In this document: positions 38,608 through 50,506 of the stretch, piece by piece
Layout: every line of letters begins with the position of its first letter
How positions within the stretch are numbered: the stretch's first letter is position 1
NCBI GenBank assembly: GCA_032718475.1
Contig: JAUCBJ010008400.1
Span: 20,032 to 84,031, forward strand
DNA: 64,000 bases
DNA from: Nemertoderma westbladi
Lineage: Eukaryota; Xenacoelomorpha; Nemertodermatida; Nemertodermatidae
Direction of reading: 5' to 3'
The notes under the pieces: generated by a model
Seen by the model: only the letters and a program-made list of their open reading frames with translations
Told to the model about the DNA's origin: nothing
Databases searched by the model: none
Position numbers and translations under genes: made by a program

Positions 38608-41600
38608 TGTTTGGTTCCCGATAAATTGGTATATTGTTTTTTTTCATAGGTTTTTCGACCTTTGTTTGATAGTGACCCCAGGGAAGCGAATGATTTTTAT
38701 TAACCCAATAAAGTTTATCATCAAATGCGCTGAGAGCAAACTTATCTCATGCTATAGTATACACTTTGTGTAATTTACTCTGAAATTGATGTGTTTCTTT
38801 TGAAATTTCTTCGTTATCGTAATAATATGCCCTCAAATAATCTTTGTGACAAATATTTTTATCCACGACAGCTCTTGTTATTCCTTTCGCCCGTCATATG
38901 TTGGATTCATTGAATTCCAAAATTGAATATAATTTTGGTCTTAAAAATACTGCTTGTTTAATCTCTCGTGAGGCTAGTTCATCTTTACAGTAATAGAGCC
39001 TGGATTTATTTTTATCGCTGTAAAGAGGGTGATCCTTGGGGTAATTGGATGTATCTAGAATATTATTTTTAATTAAGGCTTTTAAAAAATTATTCTGCGA
39101 TGTATTATAGTAACAACCTATTAAAGAGTCCATGTCTGATGCTACAATTTCAATTCGACAGTTTAATTCTTTCTCAATAGGTAGCAATTTATCGTAATAC
39201 AGCTGATACATATCCAATTTAGCCAAGTCCAAGACAGTACAACCTACATAGACTGGTTTATCGAGAGTTACAGAGTCTTTCACTAATAAATGTCCCGATA
39301 AGGAATCGTTATAAATCATGAAATTTTCATGATTTATACGTTTGACTAATTGGTCACATTTTTCTTTACTATTTGCGATACGAAAGTTGCATCGATCCCG
39401 TATATTCTCTATAGTTTTACCAAATAAAGAATTGTTCAGCAATTTCGCGACAGCTGTTTCAATATAACTTTTTGCTAGTCGCCTTTGATTAATATTAAAA
39501 TCTATATAGGGTTTAAATACAAAGTCTTGATGGAAAGAATATAATTTATGGAGCTTAGTAACAATTAAACCTTGTTTTATATAAAATTTTAACAGTTTTA
39601 AATTTACATGATAGAATTCTTTATCGAATTGTGTCAACATAAGTTTCGGTGCACACATCTTATACTTGCTATTAGTGCCTCTTTGTTTACAAACATTGTT
39701 AAATTGTTCCCTCATATAAGGTGAAAGCATTGTCTTATTTATACTTAAATGTTCTGGAGCTAAGGGTAGTTCTAATGTACGATCGTGAATATCTTTGGGA
39801 TATTTCAAATCGCAAATTAAGAAAAACCCAATATCACCTTCAGTATCAAGATTTGTTAAATATTTTATCAGTTCTTATGGAGCAGCATTCTCTAAATATG
39901 TTACGTTGACTTGTTCAAAACCTGAAACAGGTAGCTTTTTACTTAAATTACCAGAATACAAGGAATTAAAATCTATATTGAAAATATGACACTCTTCCTT
40001 GCTTGGATCATAATTATCAGTATCTGGTATATTTGATTCTATGTAATGCTTTCGACAGAATGAAACCCCTCCTCTAATAGATGCTTCAAAATCTCTATAT
40101 GTTTGGTAATCTTTTATTAATGTTAACTTACATTTATTGTATTTCAGGGCGCAATCATAAGTGAAAGCTGCGATACTGCAATAATAAACTACTTCTAATT
40201 CGTAGTTTTGTCTACACACTCTCCTAAAGTTCTCAAATATATCAGCGAGGAGACAAACATCGAGTTTTAAGTATGCTAAAAGATAATCCTTGAGATTCAC
40301 ACAGTCAAACTGACTCCATGATGCGTTGGCAAAACTATATTCCTCGGGTGTACAGGTATTTTGTGTTAATTTACTATAAAATTTGTCTATTGGTGGTAAT
40401 TTCGAATCATTGAATTTATTTAAATCTGTCAGATACTCGTAGGGAAATATACCTTTTCGTTTAATTGTTGCGTTATTTAAATTTGGATAAAAATATTTCA
40501 TTTGCTGTTCAGTAATTGGTAGAACTGATGTTATATCCTCGCTGTCTATATCCTTTGTTGAACAATCAACTAAAGTACTTAGGGAAAAGGATAAAAATTG
40601 ATATGTGTCTAAGACACGTAGCTCGATCTTAGTTTTTTCATCTTTTACTGGTATATGCATACTTAGTGAAATATACCTTTCAGAATTTTTAGGGATCACC
40701 TTTATATCCCAATCGGAATATTTATTATTGCTAAAACCAACTTGTAAAAGAAAATGCAAATCGTAGAGATTGCAGTTGTGTGCAGCGAGTATATACATGT
40801 GTCGTTTCAACGATAAAGAGCGGTTACATGCGTTACAAGCGGCCGCTATATAGTTACCAGTAATATGTGAGTGATGTTTGTTTTTCTCAGACTTATCCTT
40901 AAATAAAACATTGCAATAAAAGCAAGTTTTAGCTTTCCAAAAACTTAACTTATCTACATCATTAAGTGTCATTCTCTCTCTTGTGTGGTCTTCCGACCAC
41001 TTATATAATTGGGTGATGTCATTATATACAGAGTCTAAAAAGTCTTGAATACAGTTGTTGTCGATTGTTTTTGTAAAGGTCTTCAAATAAAATTTTGGTG
41101 GATTGATTAATTCACTACTAGGAACAATTAAATAACTTACAGCGCAAGGAATATGATTCTGAATAAATTTACTGTTGCTGGCTGGCTCCAAAATAGATTC
41201 TATGTCAAAATATATTACAAACAATGCTGGTAATGTTCTGTCTAAATTTCTAAAGCTAATGTGAGTTCTTTTTTCAGATGGTAGCTTCTCAACTTGACTT
41301 TTTCCTCGATAACAAGCAAGATGGTGACGTTCTAGAACATCATTGGTGTAGAAAGGCGCCAAACACCGTTCACAATATTTCCTACCACGAGTATGAAGAG
41401 CTCTCGTATTCATCAAACGATTCAAGTTAGTTATGCAAACATAATGTGATTGTTTACTCGTATTCTTATTTTTTACAAGTAATATATTCAATAACTCTTT
41501 ATCTGGAGTGATTTTACTAAATGGTGCCTGTCTTAATATAGATACTCGATTGTTGTTGTAGAGTAATAAATTAATTATATATGCTGAATTCTGTTTTTCA

Positions 41601-42610
41601 AAAAGTGTAATTGCAAGCGGCCATTTTGTTGGATAATCTTTGTTCCCATTGTCAAAAATGAAATGACTCATATAATCTGTGTACTGTGAAGTACGATATT
41701 TGTGATCTTTCACTTTGCTACTAAATTTTGTAGCTATAATTGCCCATTTAAAACAATCATTATCAGCCGTTTGTATATTTATAACACATTTTTTAACTGA
41801 TAGAGCCTTAGGTAACTCCATATAACCGTGTCCCTTATATAGTAACGACCTACACTTGGATTCAGCTACTTTAATTTCAACCCTTAATAAAGATTTAACA
41901 CGCCACCCTGAACCACGAGTGTTAAACATGGCTATTTTTTGCATTAATTTTTCTAATACATACTCAAACCATGTGTCAAAACTTTCATGTGAATCTACGG
42001 TATTAACTGCACTACCTGAAGAACTAAAATAGAAAGCTTCTTCTTGATCACCCTCTGAAAAATGTGATCGATACATGAGTATATTCACACCTAGCCAGGG
42101 TCTAAGTACATTCATTTCGCTAAGTTTTCCTAATAATAAAGTTTGGATGTGAGGTAGAATTTTAATTAATGATGAATGAATATCAGGAAAATCTTCATCA
42201 TTTGGAAGATTGTAAACATAGATTTCTAAACGGTTATCGTGTGCGGCTCGTTCAATGTTAAAAATTGATGAACCTTGACCAGATTTCAGTCTTTTTCTAG
42301 ATACGATAGTATTGTTTTGGTTCCGTTGTGGTGGTGGTCTAACATGATAATAACGTTGGTGACAGTCGTGACGTAAGTAATTCTCATATAAATACTCTTT
42401 ATTACAAGTAGGGCAAGTTTTTTCATAGATGCAAAACTTCATTTCTTTACATCCTGTAGTTGTTTCATGTCGTTTACATATTTCTTCACGTGAACATTTC
42501 ACTCGACAATTAAAACAATTGTATTCTTCAAAATGAGATTTCACATGTGTTAAATAATTTCGTTTAGAAATTTGAAGAGGACAAAATGGACATTTCAATT
42601 GTTTATCCAT
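38585..42610 (-). pseudogene. Protein-primed DNA polymerase B of Polinton B, three stop codons
   Basis: About 1341 codons. The N terminus carries zinc-binding clusters: C7-x2-C10 with H22/H26, C32-x2-C35, and CPTC with HDCH near 80. Then come exonuclease motifs (YFDIES; AAHNCNLYDLHFLL; YLKLDVCLLAD), motif A DFNSLYSG, motif B NNSLFGKT and motif C SDMDS, where copy A has SDTDS. In-frame stops are TAA 39875-39877, TGA 38894-38896 and TGA 38747-38749; the frame is otherwise conserved to the TAA at 38585-38587. The enzyme replicates the element with protein priming. This copy is dead unless read through. Confidence 0.93.
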
Positions 42611-43165
42611 CTCTTTATTATCCTAAAAACAATTTAAAATTAATATGAATATTGTTATATATATAATAAAAAAAAACTCATAAGCTACTCAACACAAATA
42701 AAATATAATATCTAAACTTTAATTAATTTAATATTTTCAGAATGAGCTCGATTGAATCAGTTGAGCTCTTTATATATATATATTTCAAGTTTCTACTTAT
42801 ACCAACCAATCATAAATAACAGTTACATTGGAAACTAATATCATAAATAAAGTTGCTTTTACAACTGAATTCTTTATAATAAAATCAAGTCTAAACCAAG
42901 ATGTGCATAATGCGTTTTTAATTTTCATTGATAAAGTAGGTTTTACATGCAAATGTTTTATTATGGTGGTGTAAACTCATGCATTTACATGCGAATGTTT
43001 TATACCTAATCCCGTGCTCACATTAAATATAAACTATCACGAATATTTACTCAATAAAGTCACCTTTACATGCAAATACTTTATAATAATCACGCTTTGT
43101 GATAAAAAGTTACCTTTACAAGTCAGTGTGAAACTGAAAAAGAAAAGTCTCTAGTTAATAATAAA
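42611..43165. promoter_or_regulatory. Region upstream of PolB with TATA tract and repeated TTTACATGCAAATG
   Basis: On the minus strand a TATATATATAAAG tract lies at 42768-42784, about 160 bases before the PolB start. Four copies of TTTACATGCRAATG-like sequence lie between 42940 and 43080; they contain ATGCAAAT, the octamer motif. No ORF. Confidence 0.4.
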
Positions 43166-44209
43166 TCAATCTGATACTGTTTTTATATGTTCCTTATTGT
43201 AATCTGCTACCTCTTCACTTGCTTTTGTAACTTTTATTTTCTTTGTAGGTATAGAATCATTGTTGGGAATGGAAGATGTTTGAGATGTAGATCTGCGCTT
43301 TCTATCACTCGAGGTCTCTTCGATGTATGTCTTTGGATTAAATGTGGATGAAACTACTTCTGGAAATGACTTATTAACCTTAAACTTCCAAGTTGGTTGA
43401 TATAGAATCGCGAAACCGTCTGCTATATCAGTTGATGAAACATTTAACATCATATCGTAGAGAAACTCTATATATGGTATGTCTTTATCGTAATGTAACT
43501 GTAAATATTTGCTTTCCTTGTCTGTAATAATTACTTTTTTTTCTTGTACATTTATTTTTACTTTAAGTCGGTCAGATAAAGCTTTATCGTCCGTATCTAG
43601 CTCTGAAAAGACACCTTCGTTACTAATTTCATAATTCCATTCATACCACAATGAATTTACTTCCGATGCTGTTAAGTTAAACCCATTATAATACCTAAGA
43701 CCAATAGCATCAGAATATCTAGCTGAAATCTCCCATAGTCCCATATAAGTCGTTCCTTTATATTTGCTTACAAAACCAACAAAAGATGGGTTGGTTAAAT
43801 TAACAACAGAACACTGATTTATTATTTCGAGTGGTGGTGATAACAATTCTAATATTTCTGTCTTACTCTGAAGCAATAATTTAATGAGTGATTTGTTTAG
43901 AATTTGACATTTGCCTTGCTTCTGAGTATATACGTTTTCAGTAATAACACAGGTGGAAATATTTAACTTTCCTCTTGTAAATTCTATATTAGGATAAATA
44001 TTACCTCTTGAAACTGGTGATTCCTTTTGTCGGTTGATTAATATTTCTAAGACGTCTAGAAGGTAGAGTGTATCCTGGTAAGAGAAGCACGTTGTTACAT
44101 TGCTATCGCTTGAGAGTAATATAAAGTACTTGCCATAAACAATACTACAGGTATATTTATTAAATGTAAATTTCCAAGTATTGTTTGAAGTTTTTTTAAA
44201 TAAATCCAT
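43166..44209 (-). CDS. PC4-like protein next to PolB (347 residues)
   Basis: The N-terminal domain (1-130) starts WKFTFNKYTCSIVYGKYFIL. A middle domain (about 148-200) reads VSKYKGTTYMGLWEISARYS, then GLRYYNGFNLTASEVNSLW. This follows the PC4 coactivator layout: F-K-G-x3-hydrophobic-x-I-R, Tyr-rich strand, G-x-x-L-[ST]-x2-[EQ]-x3-L. The tail is Ser/Thr-rich with two basic clusters (DRKRRS, PTKKIKV) that look like nuclear localisation signals. PC4 proteins bind single-stranded DNA, so a role in replication or transcription is plausible. The match is by eye only. A second, broken copy is at 56069-57135. Confidence 0.5.
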   Translation of the reverse strand: MDLFKKTSNNTWKFTFNKYTCSIVYGKYFILLSSDSNVTTCFSYQDTLYLLDVLEILINRQKESPVSRGNIYPNIEFTRGKLNISTCVITENVYTQKQGKCQILNKSLIKLLLQSKTEILELLSPPLEIINQCSVVNLTNPSFVGFVSKYKGTTYMGLWEISARYSDAIGLRYYNGFNLTASEVNSLWYEWNYEISNEGVFSELDTDDKALSDRLKVKINVQEKKVIITDKESKYLQLHYDKDIPYIEFLYDMMLNVSSTDIADGFAILYQPTWKFKVNKSFPEVVSSTFNPKTYIEETSSDRKRRSTSQTSSIPNNDSIPTKKIKVTKASEEVADYNKEHIKTVSD

Positions 44210-44275
44210 AATTAGAATGAAAACTATTTTGAAAAATAAAAACTAAATAAATGATTATTAGAATGTAAAACTTCG

Positions 44276-44285
44276 GTTTATATGC
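44276..44285 (-). promoter_or_regulatory. TATA-like box upstream of the PC4-like gene
   Basis: GCATATAAAC on the minus strand, about 70 bases before ATG 44209. The similar GCATATAAATG precedes PolB in Polinton A (57224). Confidence 0.45.
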
Positions 44286-44760
44286 TTGCTTTAATAAAAC
44301 AGAGTGACTTACAGTGAGGAATATAGTTGCTTCGTGTAACAGATGCAACGTGTACAGCTAAATTTATTACATTAGCGTGAGTTAGAGAGTGAAATAGCAG
44401 TAACGTGTAACAGATGCAACGTGATCAATGCTAGCCCTGTCATTCTAACTTATATTCAACTTAGTTGATCGATCAGTTACATCGATAAAAGAAATCGATT
44501 ATTATTAATAGTTGAATTAATGTATTCTACGCTATAGTAATTATGTTAAGGAACTAGAAGCTATTTATAAACATCTGCTACCAGTGATGAAGATGAAGAA
44601 TTCAATGACTATGGTATAACTCAGATATTTATCGCCTTTTTCTCTCGAGGTTGGATGGAAGAGTGATTGGTGAGTTGTGAGGAGTTATATCGGTCCCGGG
44701 TTCGAACCCTGTTGAATATTTTGTTATCTGAAAAATTGCAAAATTAAATTTAGTTACTAG
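44286..44760. other. Polinton B right subterminal region
   Basis: Two copies of AGTAACGTGTAACAGATGCAACGTG-like sequence near 44335 and 44400. A tRNA-like B box GGGTTCGAACCCTG at about 44698 suggests a small SINE remnant. No gene. Confidence 0.45.
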
Positions 44761-45074
44761 TGAAAAATAGCGATTTGAAAAATAATAGAAGTTACCTGAT
44801 GCTAAGTGTAGACACCCGAACACCTGTAAAATAAAGGTTGGTGATTGGATGCAGTACTAGCGTTGGGTGACTAATAACGCCTCTAGCGGAATAAGCGGGA
44901 ACTTGAGAAGTTACCATGGTTACGGATGAAATGCTGACATCTGATTGGTTGAAATAATAACGACCACTGCAAAAGGTTGAAATGGTGGCTTCTGATTGGC
45001 TGCAGTACCAGAAATGGATGGTAATGATGGACTACGGGTGACCTTGGCCGAGGTTCCATGTAATATATACTACT
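44761..45074. repeat. Polinton B right terminal inverted repeat
   Basis: 314 bp, reverse complement of 27132-27445, ending TAATATATACTACT. Confidence 0.95.
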
Positions 45075-45080
45075 CCTATT
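45075..45080. repeat. Polinton B target site duplication CCTATT, right
   Basis: Matches 27126-27131. Confidence 0.95.
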
Positions 45081-45862
45081 CTTACGGCCGACTATGACCT
45101 TAGAGTATTATAACACTCATGGCTTCACATATTACATTAATACAGTGCACTAATATAATCGCCATTTTAATGGTAAAGTATGGGACAATTTTCAATTGGC
45201 CGCCATGATATTTCTGAGGGAGTGAAGATGAAACTAATTGTATTATACGATGACGCAACACAAACGTGCTTTGCATTCCACTGGGTGATTAGGCTGAGTT
45301 ACATCTCTGTGAATAAACTAAAAATGTCACTATTTTAGGTAAAGTATGGGACATCACAAGATTAACTTTATCGATTTCATTACAGAGGAATGAAACACTG
45401 GTGAAATTAAATGAAACCAAAAAAATTCGAAAATGGGTTTGTTTTTGATTTGGTACATGCTCAGAAATGTTAATTTATTGGTCATAGGAAGTGCCTACAG
45501 GAAACGAAACTTTTGCACACTTTTGTTCACATTTTGTGCAGAGCAGGTGCATAATTTGTAATTCGACTATTTTTGATAAACCACCTGTGTTGATACAATT
45601 TTTAGCACTGAATTCATGAAGTACGATAAATTTTGACCTAAAATAAGTATAAATTCAAAGCTACATCTCATTTTTAGAAATTAGTGGGGAGGTTGAGCTT
45701 TTCATGGAATGAGCCCTAAGTCGATTTTTGTGGTTCTGAAATAATCGATAAAAACTGTTTATTTTTTAGAGAGATGTCTCAGTTTACTTGTTATTGTGTT
45801 TTTTGACAAATAAATATATATGGAATTCATATAACTAAACTTTCTATTTAATTTAGAATCAC
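45081..45862. repeat. Continuation of the 362-bp satellite, then degenerate sequence
   Basis: GTAAAGTATGGGAC at 45173 and about 45339; similarity to the left-flank units fades after about 45400. No gene. Confidence 0.7.
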
Positions 45863-46046
45863 CTTTGAAATATATTGCGATTTTTTTTGTAAAATTCGGA
45901 CTTATGGTGTTTTGCCAAAACAAGGGGGAACACCGCTTTCTTGTATTATCCCGTAACTATACGATAGTTACGGGGTATTGCCTAGAAAACAAGGTATCCT
46001 CAATAAGTCCGAATTTTTACAAAAAACACGCAAAATATATCAAATT
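45863..46046. repeat. MITE-like inverted repeat with a nested perfect hairpin
   Basis: Outer arms of about 42 bases (TTGAAATATATTGCG... and ...CGCAAAATATATCAA). Inside is a perfect 11-bp stem, CCCGTAACTAT (45950-45960) with ATAGTTACGGG (45964-45974). The ORF across it is chance. Confidence 0.7.
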
Positions 46047-46739
46047 ATAGCCAAGGCGTATCGTACGTCCTTAATTATTTAGTGCGTAGTGCGCACGTAA
46101 TACATGTGCGCATTTGTTATTAGCTAATACGTGCTATCTAACATGTCAACTAGCACATGATCAGGTGTTAGTATTACCTGTGAACGCAATAATAACAAAT
46201 AAGCACATACAATACAGCTAACACACTTGCGCACATGTTGGAAATTTTTGAATTTAATTTCTAAAGTGCTCCATAAGATTTTGATATTTTGGTATCAATT
46301 GCTTCTAAAATAAGTACGGGACTGTAGTTAGAATCATGTATCAATACAAATTGAACAAAATGTAGCCAAATGCAGAACTATAAGAACAAAATTTAGATTC
46401 AGAAGCGGAACTCTAAGTACAAAATATAGCCATGGGTGGTACTCGACAGTAAGAACAAAGTCTAGCTACAGGGTTACAGCTACGTTAAAGTAAAGTTCAC
46501 TTACAGTACGTCATGACGAATAATTAAAGACCTGTTTTTTCTACAGTACATTTTGAGCAACTCTATCAGCAACTTGGTGAGCTGAGCATGCCAGGTTGCC
46601 GATCAAGTTGCTCTATGTAAGCGCGAAGTTTGTTGCTGTAAAAGATGCCTCATATAACGGAGACTAAAAGTTAATGGTTACTCAAATTAAGTTGCTTGTT
46701 GCTGACCAAGTTATCCAAAACGTCCGGAACCCCATAGCA
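46047..46739. other. No gene seen
   Basis: AT-rich sequence with short direct repeats such as GCGCACATGT-like words; nothing assignable. Confidence 0.35.
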
Positions 46740-48120
46740 ACTTGGACACAAACATTAAATGAAGGACAGATATTTATCAGCGCCACAAACATTAATGTGG
46801 GACAAACATTAATCAGGGGGACAAATATTAATCAGGTGGACAAACATTAATGAGGGACAAAAACATTAATGAGGGACACAAACATTAATGAGGGACACAA
46901 ACATTAACGAGGGACACAAACATTAATGAGGGACACAAACATTAATGAGGGACACAAACATTAATGAGGGACACAAACATTAAAGAGGTACACAAACATT
47001 AATGAGGGACACAAACATTAATGAGGGACTCAAACATTAATGAGGGACACAAACATTAATGAGGTACACAAACATTAACGAGGGACACAAACATTAATGA
47101 GGGACACAAACATTAATGAGGGACACAAACATTAACGAGGGACACAAACATTAATGAGGGACACAAACATTAATGAGGGACACAAACATTAATGAGGGAC
47201 ACAAACATTAATGAGGGACACAAACATTAAAGAGGTACACAACATTAAAGAGGAACACAAACATTAATGAGGGACTCAAACATTAATGAGGGACACAAAA
47301 ATTAATGAGGTACACAAACATTAATGAGGGACACAAACATTAATGAGGTACACAAACATTAAAGAGGTACACAAACATCAATGAGGGACACAAACATTAA
47401 TGAGGGACTCAGACATTAATGAGGGACACAAACATCAATGAGGGACACAAACATTAATGAGGGACACAAACATTAAAGAGGTACACAAACATTAATGTGG
47501 GACACAAACATTAATGAGGGACTCAAACATTAATGAGGGACACAAACATTAATGAGGTACACAAACATTAATGAGGGACACAAACATTAATGAGGGACAC
47601 AAACATTAATGAGGGACACAAAACATTAATGAGGTACACAAACATTAAAGAGGTACACAAACATTAATGAGGGACACAAACATTAATGAGGGACTCAGAC
47701 ATTAATGAGGGACACAAACATTAATGAGGGACACAAACATTAATGAGGGACACAAACATTAATGAGGGACACAAACATTAACGAGGGACACAAACATTAA
47801 TGAGGGACACAAACATTAATGAGGGACACAAACATTAATGAGGGACACAAACATTAATGAGGGACACAAACATTAAAGAGGTACACAAACATTAATGAGG
47901 GACACAAACATTAATGAGGGACTCAAACATTAATGAGGGACACAAAAATTAATGAGGTACACAAACATTAATGAGATACACAACATTAATGAGGGACACA
48001 AACATTAATGAGGTACACAAACATTAATGAGGGACACAAACATTAATGAGGTACACAAACATTAATGAGGGACAAAAACATTAATGAGGGACACAAACAT
48101 TAAACGAGGGACAGATATCA
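46740..48120. repeat. Minisatellite, 21-bp unit, forward block
   Basis: About 65 copies of ACACAAACATTAATGAGGG with small variants (AAAGAGGT, AACGAGGG, CTCAAACATT). Higher-order repetition of variant units is visible, for example AAAGAGGTACACAAACATTA recurring. Spacing is 21 bases. Confidence 0.97.
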
Positions 48121-48732
48121 ATCAAGGGCACAAACATTAATCATGGGCACCATCATTCCATTCCATACATGTTACCACCCATACACATACAATATATTAC
48201 ATTATTACAATTCTCATTACTGGCAAGCAATACAATAACAACAATAAATAATAACATATTAATGTGACCAAACCAATGTTATTTAAATAAATTAAACCCA
48301 TGTTATTACCAATTGAGGGGAAAGATCAGGTTACAGAGATGGTTTTTCTAACCAAAACAATAAACGATGTTGTTACTAATAAGGGAAGGAGTAAAAAAAT
48401 GATGAACATGAAGGGGAGACAGGAATGGGGGGGGGGGGGTAATATGAATGGTGGGGGTAGGAGGTAAATTGAAAATATGGGGGTATAACAGGCGGGGGGG
48501 GGGGGGGGGGGGGTAGCAGAAAACAGGCAGCTCAACAACGTAACCAAACGTCGCTTTCAATTAATTTCCATCTAATTAGTTAGATGGAATGTATACAAAG
48601 CGGCGCTACTTTGATCGAAGCTCACGTTCCCATGGTAGTATTTTTTCAGTTAATCACTTAATATCTGATCGTCTGATGGCAAGCATCACCATCGCTCATA
48701 TTAATATCCATTGGCAAGCATTCACCCCTATT
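48121..48732. other. Spacer between inverted minisatellite blocks, with G tracts
   Basis: Contains a 13-base G run near 48428 and a 21-base G run near 48494-48514. No gene; proline-rich ORFs on the minus strand come from the G runs. Confidence 0.6.
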
Positions 48733-49310
48733 AATGTTTGTGCCCCTGATTAATGTGTGTCCCTCATTAATGTTTGTGTCATACATTAATGTTTGTGTCC
48801 CTCAATAATGTTTGTGTCCCTTGTTAATGTTTGTGCCCCTTATTAATGTGTATCCCTCATTAATATGTGTCCCTCATTAATGTTTGTGTCCCTCGTTAAT
48901 GTTTGTGTCCATCATTAATGTGTGCCCCTCATTAATGTTTGTGACCCTGATTAATGTAAGTCCCTCATTAATGTGTGTACCTCATTAATGTTTGTGTCCC
49001 TCGTTAATGTTTGTGCCCCATATTAATGTGTGTCCCTCATTAATATGTGTCCCTCATTAATATGTGTCCCTCATTAATGTTTGTGTCCCTTGTTAATGTT
49101 TGTGTCCATCATTAATGTGTGCCCTCATTAATGTTTGTGACCCTGATTAATATCTGTGTCCCTTATTAATGTATGTGCCCTTGATTAATATGTGTCCCTA
49201 ATTAATGTTTTTGTCCCTTATTAATGTTTATACCACTTAATGTGTGTCCCTGATTAATGTTTGTGTCCCAGATTAATGTTTGTGTTCCCTCAATAATGTT
49301 TGTGTCATGG
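48733..49310. repeat. Minisatellite, same unit in inverted orientation
   Basis: About 25 more degenerate copies of the complement (GTCCCTCATTAATGTTTGTG). Facing the forward block, it makes a large inverted repeat. Confidence 0.95.
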
Positions 49311-50506
49311 CCGCAATACAAACCAGTATATAAATGAGAAAGTACGGGGTTTTGCCAGGCTATTGTTTCTGATTTAAGGGGTTTTACAGGTTGTTATATC
49401 TGATTTAAGGGGTTTTGCCAGGTGGACTGAATTTCATATACTTGAATTTACGGTGATTTACAAGCCAATTATTGACTTGTGGGGTTCTGCCTCGAAGTGG
49501 GCATAAGTTACGGGGAACTGTCTTTGGCTTATAACTCAAAAATGGCTGGTAGAAAAGCTTCGGGGTTCTGCCAGACGAAAAAGCCGATATCGAATTACCC
49601 AAAAAGTCAAAAACATGAAAATCGAAAAAAATCGACTTAGGGGGTTCTGCCTTGAAGGTGGCGATTTATAGGAATGGTTTGTTTACAAACAAAGAAACGA
49701 AGAAACCTTTACCACTCGGTAAAGGTTTCTGGTGTGACTCAATTGGGGTAATTCGTTCACCATTGGGGTGATTTTGGGTTAAAATTTAAATGTGACTAAA
49801 ATTAACCAAATCTGTCCACAGGAATTTTTTTGCGTACAAATTCCCCATAGAACACATTGGAATATTTCAGTCGCCTTCACTTCAAATTTAACCATTTAGT
49901 TACCAATTGGGAAAAAAATTAACATTTTGGGAAGGTCGGGCTACGACATGTAAAAAACAAAATTATGTAAAATTCTTAGAATAACGAAAATTAAATAAAC
50001 AATTTTCAGAGAATAAAATTCCTAGGAAGTTGTAAATCCCTCCGAGTAAGCTCCACTTACTACAGTATATACTAATGTTGTATGCTTTGCGCCCGGTGTG
50101 GGAGAATTCTCACAAAGGATCCTCCCACGTTGTGTTGTTTTTAGATTTAGATTAACAAAAGCATATCCGAGTAGTTTATTTTTCAACATCAATCATCGAG
50201 AATATCCTTATTAGTAATTTTAATGATATATTATTATAATATAATAATATTGGACATTTTAAAATTCAAACGGTAGAACTCGTAGAGCACACCAAATTAA
50301 GTATATTGCTTTATAGCTGTACCATACCAGGTGATTGGTAATTATAACTTAAGTGAAAAAACGGATTTTTTGTATACAATCAATAATTGATTATCTTATT
50401 AAATATTAACAGACTGTAAATAACTCTATTTAATATTCTACAGTTTACAACAATTTATAACGTCATGCAAGTTATCTCCACGCTATTATTTGCTTTACAC
50501 ACAACA
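49311..50506. other. Non-coding, with repeated GGGGTTYTGCC motif
   Basis: Between 49345 and 49650 the motif GGGGTTTTGCC or GGGGTTCTGCC occurs about six times; related words occur in the MITE-like element at 45863. 49690-50500 is AT-rich without a gene. Confidence 0.45.

Larger units (their letters stand above)
27132..45074 (+). mobile_element. Polinton B (Maverick), complete from end to end
   Basis: 17943 bp with 314-bp terminal inverted repeats (27132-27445 and 44761-45074) starting AGTAGTATATATTACATGG and a 6-bp TSD. Gene content is the full Polinton set: packaging ATPase, integrase, double jelly-roll capsid, adenain-like protease and PolB, plus accessory genes. Plus-strand genes occupy 28035-36510, minus-strand genes 38059-44209. 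Several genes carry stops or frameshifts, so this copy is probably not autonomous now. Confidence 0.97.

Noticed and set aside
46740-48120. CRISPR array
   Set aside because: Units are contiguous 21-bp repeats without unique spacers, in eukaryotic DNA.
48326-48560. Proline-rich minus-strand ORFs
   Set aside because: Produced by the G homopolymers.
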